A stretch of 64,000 nt of DNA from Brachybacterium fresconis (GTDB lineage Bacteria > Actinomycetota > Actinomycetes > Actinomycetales > Dermabacteraceae): the NCBI RefSeq assembly GCF_017876515.1, contig NZ_JAGIOC010000001.1, forward strand, positions 3,286,001 to 3,350,000, in the 5' to 3' direction. A program made the translations under genes and the position numbers. This document shows, piece after piece, positions 16,976 to 25,582 of the stretch (the first letter of the stretch is position 1; every line of letters starts with the position of its first letter). The notes under the pieces are model-generated. The model had not been told where the DNA came from, searched no databases, and was given only the letters and a program-made list of their open reading frames with translations.

Positions 16976-17629
16976 TCATTCCCTGGGAATGGATCTGGCC
17001 TGCACACTCAGGGAGAGATATCCCAGGGCTCGCAGCACCTGGACCAGTCGGTCGAAAGCGATCGCCCCGGCCACCGCACGCAGGATCACCAGGTCATCGC
17101 CGGGCTCCTCCGTGCCGCTCGGCGCACCCTGCAGGGAGCCCACATCTCCGCGGGCGATCTCGGTCACCGGCCTCGCGTAGCGCATCACCGTGGCGAGATC
17201 GTCGGGCATCTCCCAGCCGGCGAGCGTGTGCAGCACCTCGTCGAGGGCCCGACGGGGCACGGAATCGATGTCGGGCCAGTCCATCTGCGACAGCAGTGCG
17301 GTGACGGTCGGGTGCTCAGGACGCCGCGCAGCGGACTCACCATCGACGGCATCCGAGCCCAGCGCAATGGCCTGCGCCTCCTCGAGGCAGCGCAGCAGCG
17401 GGACGCGGGGATCATCGAGCAGCCCGGTCAGGAGGCGGATCCGGGCGATCGGGGCGTCGGCGATCTCGCGCAGCACCTGGATCAGCTCCAGGCGCTCCAG
17501 GTGGCGCGGGCCGTACTCCTGGCGCGTGGCGGTGAGGCGCTCGCCGGCGGGCAGCAGCCCCTCACGCCGGTAGTACTTGATCGACGCGGCGGAGCAGCCG
17601 CTCGCAGCCGACAGCTCGTGCAGCAGCAT
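16976..17629 (-). CDS. MerR family transcriptional regulator
   Basis: 217-residue regulator. The winged-helix DNA-binding domain covers residues 1-70: MLLHELSAASG, IKYYRREGLLPAGER, then YGPRHLERLELIQVLRE. The C-terminal 140 residues are an effector domain with no recognised ligand motif. The ATG at 17629 starts the canonical MerR domain and has AGAGGGG upstream. It is divergent from a DUF2306 membrane protein, and the gap contains a promoter with a 19-bp spacer and a dyad in it, the MerR activation geometry. It very likely controls that neighbour and perhaps itself through the second site. Confidence 0.9.
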   Translation of the reverse strand: MLLHELSAASGCSAASIKYYRREGLLPAGERLTATRQEYGPRHLERLELIQVLREIADAPIARIRLLTGLLDDPRVPLLRCLEEAQAIALGSDAVDGESAARRPEHPTVTALLSQMDWPDIDSVPRRALDEVLHTLAGWEMPDDLATVMRYARPVTEIARGDVGSLQGAPSGTEEPGDDLVILRAVAGAIAFDRLVQVLRALGYLSLSVQARSIPRE

Positions 17630-17660
17630 CCGGGCCCCTCTCCCGTCCCTGGCACCGAGG

Positions 17661-17721
17661 GTGTGGATAGTGTGACGACCTGCGACTATCTTGATGGCGC
17701 CAGTGTGGATAGCCACACTAT
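17661..17721. promoter_or_regulatory. MerR-type operator/promoter region with two GTGTGGATAG sites
   Basis: For the plus gene, TTGATG (17691-17696) and CACTAT (17716-17721) are separated by exactly 19 bp. The perfect dyad AGTGTGG-ATAG-CCACACT (17702-17719) overlaps the spacer, the textbook layout for MerR activators that twist the DNA. The ATG follows 9 nt after the -10, so little or no leader. A second GTGTGGATAG at 17661-17670 reads CACACTATCC on the minus strand and may be the regulator's own -10/operator. Confidence 0.75.
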
Positions 17722-17730
17722 CGTCCGTCT

Positions 17731-18219
17731 ATGGAATCCATCACCCCGGTCATCGCCGTGCACGCCGTCGCAGCGCTGTACGTGCTGCTGCTGGGCCCGC
17801 TGCAGATCCTGCGGCGGCGGCGCGACACGGGCCACCGCCTGCTCGGGGCGAGCTGGGTGGCGGCGATGCTGGTGGTGTGCACCTCGAGCTTCGGGATCAT
17901 GCCCGACGGCTTCTCCTGGCTGCACGGCCTGTCGATCTGGACCCTCCTGTGCCTGGTGATCGCGATCGTCTCGATCCGCCGGGGACGCGTCGAGATGCAC
18001 CGCGGGTTCATGGTCGGCTCCTACCTCGGCACCCTCACCGCCTTCGCCTTCGCGGCGCTGGTGCCCACGCGGCTGATCCCCCAGCTGCTGCGCAGCGAAC
18101 CGCTGGTGGCGGTGGTGACCCTCCTGGCGGTGGCCGCGACGGTCGCCGCTTTCGCGATGTTCTCGATCCGCGTGCAGCGGTCCCCGCAACCAGCGGCGGT
18201 CAGCCGACCGGGAACGTGA
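17731..18219 (+). CDS. DUF2306-like membrane protein
   Basis: 162-residue integral membrane protein with four predicted helices, roughly 5-25 (VIAVHAVAALYVLLLGPLQIL), 38-58, 70-88 and 95-150 in two spans. The family features are the H-x-x-A pattern in helix 1, RRRRDTGHRLLGASW after it, and RRGRVEMHRGFMVGSY before helix 3 (histidines that may bind metal or heme). It is divergent from MerR and controlled by the promoter described at 17661. Its 3' end overlaps the convergent DUF4352-like gene by 20 nt. Function of the family unknown. Confidence 0.82.
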   Translation: MESITPVIAVHAVAALYVLLLGPLQILRRRRDTGHRLLGASWVAAMLVVCTSSFGIMPDGFSWLHGLSIWTLLCLVIAIVSIRRGRVEMHRGFMVGSYLGTLTAFAFAALVPTRLIPQLLRSEPLVAVVTLLAVAATVAAFAMFSIRVQRSPQPAAVSRPGT

Positions 18220-18856
18220 CCTCCTGCCCACCGGCCACGGAGGAATCGCTGTAGCTGATCTGGGCGATCTCGACGTCCGCCGGGACGTCGGCATAGAGGT
18301 TCGCGGTCGCGGACTCCCCGGCGGGCAGCTCCGGGCCGTCGGTGGTGAACGTGGCGTAGCGCAGGTCGTAGCCGTTCCCGTCCGTGTCGTAGAAGCGGAA
18401 GCTGTCGGTGCCCAGGCCGATGGCCCCGCTGGCGTCGTTGTCGATCGCGACGGAGACGCCGACGAACTTGCCGTTCTCCGTCTCCAGCTCCTCGCCGTCG
18501 GCCTTCGTCAGGGTCGAGCCGGTGCTCGCGCTCGAGGCCTTCATGGAGATCGAGTCATTGCTGGTCGGCTCGTCCGACGGGTCCTCTGTCGGGTCCTCTG
18601 TCGGGTCCTCGGTGGGTTCGTCGGTGGGTTCGTCGGTGGGATCTTCCGTCGGGTCCTCGCTGGGGTCCTCGGTCGCGGTCGTCGAGGGGTCCTCGGTCGG
18701 CTCCTCGGTGGGTTCCTGCAGCAGCAGGTACGCGCCGATGCCGCCCACGACCAGGACGATCACCGCGAGCAGGGCGCATCCACAGCCCAGGGCGATGTAC
18801 AGCGGGGAGCGGCTCTTCCGCTGTGGGGCGCTCGGGGCGCCGTAGGGGTTGCTCAT
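18200..18856 (-). CDS. membrane-anchored protein with acidic repeat linker and DUF4352-like domain
   Basis: 218 residues: a short basic N-terminus (PQRKSRS), one membrane helix at about 20-46 (YIALGCGCALLAVIVLVVGGIGAYLLL), then a 50-residue linker built of TEDPSEDPTEDPTDEP-like units, then a beta-rich domain of about 115 residues. That domain (GKFVGVSVAIDN, DSFRFYDTDGNGYDLRY, LPAGESATANLYADVP) follows the DUF4352 immunoglobulin-like pattern seen in surface and export-associated proteins. Topology should put it outside the cell. The palindrome at 18956, shared with the two WXG100 genes, lies 100 bp upstream. Confidence 0.85.
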   Translation of the reverse strand: MSNPYGAPSAPQRKSRSPLYIALGCGCALLAVIVLVVGGIGAYLLLQEPTEEPTEDPSTTATEDPSEDPTEDPTDEPTDEPTEDPTEDPTEDPSDEPTSNDSISMKASSASTGSTLTKADGEELETENGKFVGVSVAIDNDASGAIGLGTDSFRFYDTDGNGYDLRYATFTTDGPELPAGESATANLYADVPADVEIAQISYSDSSVAGGQEVTFPVG

Positions 18857-18955
18857 GCGGGCCTCCTGGTCGGGGCACGGGCGCGGCCGACGTCGGTGCC
18901 GGGCGCCGCGGTGCCGGTGTCCGAGCCACGGTATAGGGGCCCCGGGTTCGCCGCG

Positions 18956-18973
18956 ATGGGGAGAACTCCCCGT
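18956..18973. promoter_or_regulatory. ATGGGGAGNNCTCCCCAT-type palindrome, copy 1
   Basis: ATGGGGAGAACTCCCCGT (one arm mismatch). On the minus strand a TATACC hexamer starts 20 nt after it, so the palindrome would overlap or abut the -35 of the DUF4352-like gene. Copies 2 and 3 are at 36730 and 39912. The rest of the 341-bp gap (18857-19197) shows no gene. Confidence 0.6.
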
Positions 18974-19197
18974 GGGCGAGCGCCCTCGACCACTCCTGGT
19001 CAGCGAGGGTCTTAACGGCCACGCCCGCGTCCGGCCATGCCCACGCCCGCGTCCGCGCGAGCCGTGCGACGTGTCCCCCGGCCCGGATGTGGCGTGCGAT
19101 ACTCGCCGAACGGTACAGAATCGAGATGACGCTCGGCGCCGGAGAATCGATCCGCAGGACTCCCCACGCGCGAGCAGGACGACGAGGAGTCACGACC

Positions 19198-20997
19198 ATG
19201 CTGACCCGATTGCATGACGCCATGCGCCTGCGCACCTCGCCGGCGATCTTCTTCAGCTCGGCGGCGATCATCATCGCCTTCGTGATCGGCACGATCGCGT
19301 TCACAGATCCGCTGAACACAGCGGTCTCCGCGGCCTCGGACTGGCTGCTGACCAATCTCGGATGGTTCTACATCCTGGGCGTGACCGTCTTCCTGGCGTT
19401 CCTCATCATGATCGCCGTGGGACGCTTCGGGCGCGTGAAGCTGGGCCCGGACGAAGAGCCCCCGGAGCACTCGGGGGGTGCCTGGTTCGCCATGCTGTTC
19501 GCCGCCGGCATCGGCTCGATCCTCATGTTCTGGGGCGTCGCCGAACCGGTGAGCCACTTCGGCGATCCTCCGCGGGGCGAATCCTTGGGCATCGAGGCGG
19601 GCACCTGGGGTGCCGCCAAGGACGCCATGAACTTCACGTACTACCACTTCACGCTGCACACCTGGACGATCTTCACGCTGCCGGCGCTGTGCTTCGCGTA
19701 CTTCATCCACAAGCGCAACCTGCCGCCGCGGGTCAGCTCCATCTTCCAGCCCATCCTCGGCGAGGGCATCCACGGCCCGATCGGCAAGCTCATCGACGTC
19801 GTCGCGATCGTCGGCACCGTCTTCGGCATCGCCGTCTCCATCGGCCTGGGCACCCTGCAGATCAACGGCGGCCTCAACCAGCTGTTCGGGATGCCGGAGA
19901 ACGCGGGTTGGCAGCTGATCATCATCGGCGTGGTGTGCGGTCTCGCCCTCATCTCCGTCTCGCTCGGCCTCGACAAGGGCATCAAGGTCCTGTCGAACAT
20001 CAACATCGTCACGGCGATCCTGCTGCTGATCTTCGTGCTGTTCGCCGGTGGCTCCACGCTGTTCGTCCTCAAGGGCACCATCGAGTCCTTCGGCAGCTAC
20101 CTGGTGGCCCTGCCCGAGCTCGCCCTGTGGAACGACACCTTCGCGAACACCGGATGGCAGAACACCTGGACGGTCTTCTACTGGGCCTGGACCATCACCT
20201 GGTCCCCCTTCGTCGGGATCTTCATCGCCCGCATCTCCAAGGGCCGCACCATCCGCCAGTTCGTCGCCGGCGTGCTCGCCGTGCCGTCCGCGTTCTCCGT
20301 GGTCTGGTTCGGGATCTTCGGCTACTCGTCCTTCAACATCGAGCTCAACGGCGAGGGGGGACTGGTCGACACCGTGGTCGGCGACGGGGACATCCCCGGT
20401 GCCCTGTTCTCCTTCCTCAGCCACTACCCCGGGGCGTTCTTCATCTCCGTGGTGGCGATCATCCTGGTGATCATCTTCTTCGTGACCTCGGTGGACTCCG
20501 CCGCTCTGGTCACCGACTCGATGGCCAACGGGCACGAGGACTACAACCCGCTGGGACAGCGCATCTTCTGGGGGCTGGCGATCGGTGTGATCACGGCGAC
20601 GCTGCTGGTGTTCTCCGGGTCCAACGGCCTCGAAGCGCTGCAGTCGACGATCATCCTGGTCGGTCTGCCGTTCTTCATCATGGGCTTCTTCCAGATGTAC
20701 GCCCTGTACCGAGCGCTCCAGGAGGACGCCGGCGAGCTGCCGCAGATGAAGACTCGCGAATGGGCGCAGGTGCTGCCGCCGGAGGAGTACGAGCGCCGTG
20801 AGGAGGACGAGGAGTACGACACCGAGGACTACGTCGTCGAGCCGACCTTCACCACCGAGATCCCCGTCATGCGCGATCCGTACGAGGATGTCGAGGAGGC
20901 CGAGGAGAACGGCGATTCCAGCCGTGCGACCCTGCCCGCCCGGACCGGAAGCGGTCGGGCGGATCTGCCGGAGGGCGGGCGCTCGGAGTCCCGCTGA
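19198..20997 (+). CDS. BCCT family betaine/carnitine/choline transporter
   Basis: Secondary transporter of 599 residues with about 12 membrane helices, importing betaine-type osmolytes (or choline/carnitine). The BCCT signature is complete: WTVFYWAWTITWSPFVGIF followed by ARISKGRTIR, with the tryptophan box that binds quaternary ammonium. FAAGIGSILMFWGVAEP marks helix 3. The acidic cytoplasmic tail from about residue 515 is long (EDEEYDTEDY) and typical of osmosensing members. The ATG at 19198 has GAGGAG upstream. The gene stands alone, so the substrate is not fixed by context. It converges with the bile-acid-type transporter gene. Confidence 0.92.
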   Translation: MLTRLHDAMRLRTSPAIFFSSAAIIIAFVIGTIAFTDPLNTAVSAASDWLLTNLGWFYILGVTVFLAFLIMIAVGRFGRVKLGPDEEPPEHSGGAWFAMLFAAGIGSILMFWGVAEPVSHFGDPPRGESLGIEAGTWGAAKDAMNFTYYHFTLHTWTIFTLPALCFAYFIHKRNLPPRVSSIFQPILGEGIHGPIGKLIDVVAIVGTVFGIAVSIGLGTLQINGGLNQLFGMPENAGWQLIIIGVVCGLALISVSLGLDKGIKVLSNINIVTAILLLIFVLFAGGSTLFVLKGTIESFGSYLVALPELALWNDTFANTGWQNTWTVFYWAWTITWSPFVGIFIARISKGRTIRQFVAGVLAVPSAFSVVWFGIFGYSSFNIELNGEGGLVDTVVGDGDIPGALFSFLSHYPGAFFISVVAIILVIIFFVTSVDSAALVTDSMANGHEDYNPLGQRIFWGLAIGVITATLLVFSGSNGLEALQSTIILVGLPFFIMGFFQMYALYRALQEDAGELPQMKTREWAQVLPPEEYERREEDEEYDTEDYVVEPTFTTEIPVMRDPYEDVEEAEENGDSSRATLPARTGSGRADLPEGGRSESR

Positions 20998-21081
20998 CCC
21001 GGAGGCAGGCGGTGGCGTCCGACGTCATGGAGGACGACGGCCCGCCCGGACGTCGACGGACACGCCTGCTCACTCCCGGGC

Positions 21082-21134
21082 ATCCCGTCAGATGTGTCGC
21101 TCAGGGAGGGACTGAGCGACACATCTGACGGGAT
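21082..21134. repeat. 23-bp-arm perfect hairpin in a convergent gap
   Basis: Two exact 23-nt arms (outer end ATCCCGTCAGATG) surround a GGAGGGA loop. It lies between the convergent BCCT and bile-acid-type transporter genes, suggesting bidirectional termination. The sequence is unrelated to family A, but length and position are alike. Confidence 0.85.
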
Positions 21135-21230
21135 CGAACGGGGCAGCGGCGCCGACACCGAGGGCCGACACCGAGGGCCGACGATCCGAGCTGCGGATCG
21201 TCGGCCCTCCTCAGGTCGTCGGCGGAGAGA

Positions 21231-22226
21231 TCAGGTGGGATCCACCTGGTGCTTGTCGGCGCTGCGGCGGTAGTACATCGCCAGCACTGCGCCGGAGAGG
21301 TTGTGCCAGATGGAGAAGATCGCCGCGGGCAGGGCGGCGGCCGGGCTGAAGGCGGTCGCGGCGAGCGTCGCCGCCAGGCCCGAGTTCTGCATGCCGACCT
21401 CGATCGAGGTGGTCCGCGAGGCGCGCTCGCCCTGCTTCAGGACGCGGGCCAGCCAGTAGCCGGCGAGATACCCGATCGCGTTGTGGAGCACGACGGCCAG
21501 CAGCACCAGGGCGCCGGCGGAGACGATCGCCTCGGTGGAGCCGCTGACCACGGCGACCACCACCAGGGAGATGCCGACGACGCTGACCCATGGCAGCGCG
21601 GGCAGCACCCGGTCGACGAGCCGGCCGAGCAGCAGACGGACGACGATGCCGCCGATGACCGGGATCAGCACCATCTGCACGATGGACAGCGCCATGTCGC
21701 CCGCGGCGATCGGCAGGTAGGAGCCGGCCAGCCAGAGGGTCAGCAGCGGGGTGAAGATCGGGGCGAGCAGGGTGGAGATCGAGGTCATCGTGACCGACAG
21801 GGCGGTGTCCGCCCGGGCGAGGTAGGAGATGACGTTCGAGCTGGTGCCCCCGGGGGCGCAGCCGACCAGGATGACGCCGACGGCGAGCTCCGGCGGCAGC
21901 TGCAGCAGTACGGAGACGCCCAGGCCCACCAGCGGCATGAGCACGTACTGGGCGACGACGCCGATCAGCACGGGCAGCGGCCGGCGCGCGACCAGGGTGA
22001 AGTCGGGGATCGTCAGCGTCAGCCCCATCGCGAACATGATGACGCCGAGGAAGAGCGCCGTGAACGGCGCGATCGCCTGGCCGGCCGCCGGCACGAAGAA
22101 GGCGAAGGCGGCCGAGGCGAGGATCAGGGCGGGGAAGACGGTCACGGCGATGCGTGCGGACCGGTCCTCCCTCGAGCGCGTGCCTGCACTCGTCTCGGTG
22201 GTGGGTGCGGGGGCTGAGGAGGTCAT
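21231..22226 (-). CDS. bile acid:sodium symporter (BASS) family transporter
   Basis: 331-residue membrane protein with about 9-10 helices. The family signature lies in the crossed-helix region: GVILVGCAPGGTSSNVISYLA. A second motif near the end, EVGMQNSGLAATLA, matches the other sodium-site region. Bacterial BASS proteins carry pantoate, pyruvate, 2-keto acids, arsenite-like or unknown anions; nothing nearby decides. The N-terminal 25 residues are polar and cytoplasmic. The ATG at 22226 begins a normal BASS length. Alone in its transcript. Confidence 0.9.
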   Translation of the reverse strand: MTSSAPAPTTETSAGTRSREDRSARIAVTVFPALILASAAFAFFVPAAGQAIAPFTALFLGVIMFAMGLTLTIPDFTLVARRPLPVLIGVVAQYVLMPLVGLGVSVLLQLPPELAVGVILVGCAPGGTSSNVISYLARADTALSVTMTSISTLLAPIFTPLLTLWLAGSYLPIAAGDMALSIVQMVLIPVIGGIVVRLLLGRLVDRVLPALPWVSVVGISLVVVAVVSGSTEAIVSAGALVLLAVVLHNAIGYLAGYWLARVLKQGERASRTTSIEVGMQNSGLAATLAATAFSPAAALPAAIFSIWHNLSGAVLAMYYRRSADKHQVDPT

Positions 22227-22377
22227 GGCAGAAGGCTACGACCGTGTCCGCGATGCGAGAATGGCGTCTCAGAGATCGAGAGGCCGGTCGTTCCGAGGCG
22301 TGGTCCCACCCGTATCGGGCCCGCTCATCACCGTGAGCGAGTCCCGTCGCCCGTCGACCGCGCACGTGAGTCGTCGC

Positions 22378-23874
22378 TCAGCTCCGCTGTCGCGCCGGCA
22401 CCGGCCAGTCGTGCACGGGGTCGCCGGAGTCCACGCCCTTCCGGTACAGCCGGGTCATCTCCGCCAGCGCCTCCGGGCGGCCGGCCCCGCGCACCTCGAG
22501 GGAGGTGACGGTGTCGATCTGCCAGCGGGCGCCGTTGCGACCGGTGCGGGCCCGACCGGTGAGGATCTCGCCGTAGTGCTCGGCGACCTCCCTGTCGGCC
22601 CCCAGATCGCGCAGCCCCTCCACGGCCAGCGGGATCAGCTGCTCCCGCAGCAGGTCCGCCACCCGCACCCGGCCCACCCGCGGCCAGCTCACCCGCGCCT
22701 CCAGGCCCCAGCGGGCGCATTGCTGGAACGCCTCGTCGGCCTGCTCGAAGCTCATCCGCGACCACAGCGGCCGCCGCTCGTGCACGAGCGCGTGGACCAG
22801 CCCGTAGAAGAAGGCGGCATTGGCGGCCATGTCCGCGGGGGACGGGCCGGCCGGCAGCACCCGGTTCTCCAGCCGCAGGTGCGGCACGTCGGTGCCGGGA
22901 TCGTAGATCGGACGGTTCCACCGCCACACCGTGCCGTTGTGCAGCCGCAGCTCGTGCAGCCGCGGGGCGGCGCCCTCGGTCAGCAGCGGCTCCTCGGCCA
23001 TGTCGCGGGATTCGGGGATCAGCGCCGGGAACAGCCGCACGTTCTCCTCGAACAGGTCGAACATCGAGGTGATCCAGCGCTCGCCGAACCACACGCGGGG
23101 GCGCACGCCCTGGGTCGCGAGCTCGGGCGGCCGGGTGTCCAGCGCCTGGACGAAGGTGGGGATCCTGTTCTCGTGCCACAGGCGCTTGCCCAGCAGGAAC
23201 GGCGAGTTCGCCGCGAGGGCGACCTGGGGGCCCGCGATCGCCTGGGCCGCGTTCCAGGCCGGGGCGAACTGCTCGGGGGGCACCTGCAGGTGCAGCTGCA
23301 TCGAGGTGCAGGCCGATTCCGGGGCGATCGAGTCGAAGGTGGCCTCCACCCCCTTGCCCTCTCCCTCGATGCGCAGGGTGATCTCCTCGCCGCGGGCCTC
23401 CATCACGCTGTTCTCCAGCGCCTCGTAGCGGGGGCCGGGGGCCCGCCAGGCATCGCCCGTGAACAGCTCCTCGGTGACGGTGGGGAGGTGGCCGATGGGG
23501 ATCACCCGCGCGCCGCGGCGGCGGGCGGCGCGGTCGGCCCGCTCGATCTTCTCCGCCAGCTCCCGCTCGAGATCGCGCAGCCCGCGGCCGGTGGGGTGGG
23601 TGACCGGGAGGTTCACCTCGAGGTTGAAGCGGCCGATCTCGTGGACGAACTGCTCGTCGTCCAGGTCCTGCAGGAGCGTGTCGACCAGCAGCGCCGGGGC
23701 CATGTCCGCGATCTCGGCGAGGTTCATCTCCAGCTCGACGCCGACGGTGCCCTCGTCGATGAACTCGGCGGTGTCGAGGAAGGACTCGAACAGGTCGAGG
23801 TTGCGCCGCAGCTCGTGGCGATAGCGCGTGCGCTGCGAGCGTGTGTACTCGGTGGTGCCGATCTCGCGTCCCAT
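22378..23874 (-). CDS. glutamate-cysteine ligase family (GCS2) enzyme
   Basis: 498-residue ATP-grasp-like ligase of the GCS2 superfamily, which joins the gamma-carboxyl of glutamate to cysteine or another amine. Recognisable blocks are GTVGVELEMNLAEIAD (ATP/Mg glutamates, near residue 43), RFNLEVNLP, then CTSMQLHLQVP near 185 and LRLHNGTVWRWNRPIYD later. It is not the short EgtA type. Many actinobacteria without glutathione carry such a gene, and its product is unsettled. The ATG has GGAGGTCCCC upstream. It is divergent from the flavoprotein gene across a tandem-repeat-filled gap. Confidence 0.86.
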   Translation of the reverse strand: MGREIGTTEYTRSQRTRYRHELRRNLDLFESFLDTAEFIDEGTVGVELEMNLAEIADMAPALLVDTLLQDLDDEQFVHEIGRFNLEVNLPVTHPTGRGLRDLERELAEKIERADRAARRRGARVIPIGHLPTVTEELFTGDAWRAPGPRYEALENSVMEARGEEITLRIEGEGKGVEATFDSIAPESACTSMQLHLQVPPEQFAPAWNAAQAIAGPQVALAANSPFLLGKRLWHENRIPTFVQALDTRPPELATQGVRPRVWFGERWITSMFDLFEENVRLFPALIPESRDMAEEPLLTEGAAPRLHELRLHNGTVWRWNRPIYDPGTDVPHLRLENRVLPAGPSPADMAANAAFFYGLVHALVHERRPLWSRMSFEQADEAFQQCARWGLEARVSWPRVGRVRVADLLREQLIPLAVEGLRDLGADREVAEHYGEILTGRARTGRNGARWQIDTVTSLEVRGAGRPEALAEMTRLYRKGVDSGDPVHDWPVPARQRS

Positions 23875-24011
23875 GGGGACCTCCGGAGCGTGATGGGGCG
23901 TGTGCGGTTCATCCAAGCATGTGGGGCCCGGGCGGCGAAGCCGCTGCCGCAGGACGGAACAGTCGGTCGGCCCGCGCGGCTGCGCGGCATGTCGCCCGGC
24001 CACTGCCGCCG

Positions 24012-24143
24012 GGGGCGTCGTCCCGCCGCTGCCGCCCGCGCTGTCGTCCCGCTGCTGCCGCCCGCGCTGTCGTCCCGCTGCTGCCGCCCGCGCCGTCGAC
24101 CCGCTGCCGTCGGCCGCGCCGTCGTCCCGCTGCCGTCGGCCCG
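24012..24143. repeat. 26-bp tandem repeat, about five copies, in a divergent promoter gap
   Basis: A unit resembling GCGCTGTCGTCCCGCTGCTG plus six bases (CCGCCC) recurs at 24038, 24064, 24090 and 24116, with a diverged copy before. It occupies the 354-bp gap between the divergent GCS2 and flavoprotein genes, so copy number could change promoter spacing. A TAACGT at 24188 is a possible -10 for the flavoprotein gene. Confidence 0.9.
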
Positions 24144-24228
24144 TCGGCTCGAGACCTCGGTCCGTTGCCACCGGCCCCGGCCAGGCATAACGTGGCAGCA
24201 GCGACCCCGCTCGACGAAGGAGTTCCCG

Positions 24229-25440
24229 ATGTCCGACCTGACGAGCAGTTTCGACCACGTGATCGTCGGCGGCGGCGTCGCCGCCGACATGGCGGCCCGG
24301 TCGATCCACGAGAAGGCGCCGGCGGCCACGATCGCGATCCTCTCGGCCGACGCCGACGGCCCCGTCTACCGCCCCGCCCTGACCAAGGACCTGTGGCACG
24401 GCGAGGACCCCGATCCCGCCTCCCAGGACCTCCACACGGCCGAGGAGACCGGGGCCGAGCTGCGCACCGCCACCTCGGTCACCGCACTCGATCCCGCCGC
24501 CCGCACCGTCACCACCGCGGCCGGTGACACGATCGGCTACGGCACGCTGCTGCTGGCCACCGGCGCCTCCCCGCGCCGCCTCGGCGACGGCGAGGACCAG
24601 CGCGTGGCCTACCTGCGCACCGTCGCGGACTACCGCCACCTGCGGGACCTGGTCCAGGACGGCACCCGGGTCGCCGTCGTCGGCGGCGGATACCTCGGCA
24701 CCGAGATCGCCGCGGGCCTCGCCCACGCCGGCGCCGAGGTCACCCTGCACCACACGGGCCGTGTGATCCTCGAACACATGTTCCCCGACTCGATCACCTC
24801 CCACCTCACGGAGGTCTTCGAGCAGCACGGCATCACCCTGGTCGGCGGCTTCCGCCTGGCCGGCATCGACGCCGGGGAGCACCTCACCCTGACCGCCGAG
24901 GACGGCCGCAGCGCCGCCGCCGACATCGCCGTGCTCGGCCTCGGCGCTCAGCTCGCCAACGACCTCGCGAGGTCCGCGGGGCTCGAGATGGACGGGGACA
25001 GCGTCGTGGTCGACGCACAGCTGCGCACCAGCGCCGAGGGCGTCTGGGCGGCCGGGGACATCATCCGCTTCACCGACCCCCTGCTGGGGGACCGCCACGT
25101 CGAGCACGTCGACCACGCCTGGGCCTCCGGCACCACCGCCGGGACCAACATGGCCGGCGGCCAGGAGGCGTACGACTACACCCCGCTGTTCTACTCCGAC
25201 CTGTTCGACGACGGCTACGAGGCGATCGGGCACCTGGACACCTCGCTGGAGATGCTCGAGGTGTGGAGCGAGGATCGCAGCGCCGCCGTCGTCCACTACC
25301 TCGACGGTGAGCAGGTCGCCGGGATCCTGCTGTGGAACACCTGGGACTCCGTGCCGACGGCCCGCGAGGTCATGGCCGCCTCCCGAGCGGGACGCCTCCG
25401 GCGGGAGGAGCTGCCCGCGCAGATCGCCCCCGGCGGGTGA
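24229..25440 (+). CDS. NAD(P)/FAD-dependent oxidoreductase, ferredoxin reductase-like
   Basis: 403-residue flavoprotein of the pyridine nucleotide-disulfide superfamily. The FAD site is VIVGGGVAADMAAR at residues 11-24; YGTLLLATGASPRR closes the first domain; NAD(P) binds at VAVVGGGYLGTEIAAG near 149; and EGVWAAGDIIRF is the second FAD contact. There is no redox-active CxxC pair, so it is not a thioredoxin or glutathione reductase; electron transfer to a ferredoxin or rubredoxin, or AIF-like activity, fits best. AAGGAG lies before the ATG. Divergent from the GCS2 gene. Confidence 0.88.
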   Translation: MSDLTSSFDHVIVGGGVAADMAARSIHEKAPAATIAILSADADGPVYRPALTKDLWHGEDPDPASQDLHTAEETGAELRTATSVTALDPAARTVTTAAGDTIGYGTLLLATGASPRRLGDGEDQRVAYLRTVADYRHLRDLVQDGTRVAVVGGGYLGTEIAAGLAHAGAEVTLHHTGRVILEHMFPDSITSHLTEVFEQHGITLVGGFRLAGIDAGEHLTLTAEDGRSAAADIAVLGLGAQLANDLARSAGLEMDGDSVVVDAQLRTSAEGVWAAGDIIRFTDPLLGDRHVEHVDHAWASGTTAGTNMAGGQEAYDYTPLFYSDLFDDGYEAIGHLDTSLEMLEVWSEDRSAAVVHYLDGEQVAGILLWNTWDSVPTAREVMAASRAGRLRREELPAQIAPGG

Positions 25441-25569
25441 GGCGCTCGTGAGCAGCCGTGCGGGGCGGTGGGGGTGATGCGCACGGCGGGACGTCGGCCT
25501 GCACCGAATCCTGACAACTCCTTCCCAGAGCCCGACCACGACCCCCGCGGAACACCCTTCCGAGCTCTC

Positions 25570-25575
25570 TAGGCT
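25570..25575 (+). promoter_or_regulatory. -10 hexamer TAGGCT of a leaderless promoter (DUF817 gene)
   Basis: TAGGCT followed by 7 nt and the ATG at 25583; no Shine-Dalgarno. The identical hexamer precedes the DUF3870 gene. Confidence 0.5.
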
Positions 25576-25582
25576 CTCGGCC

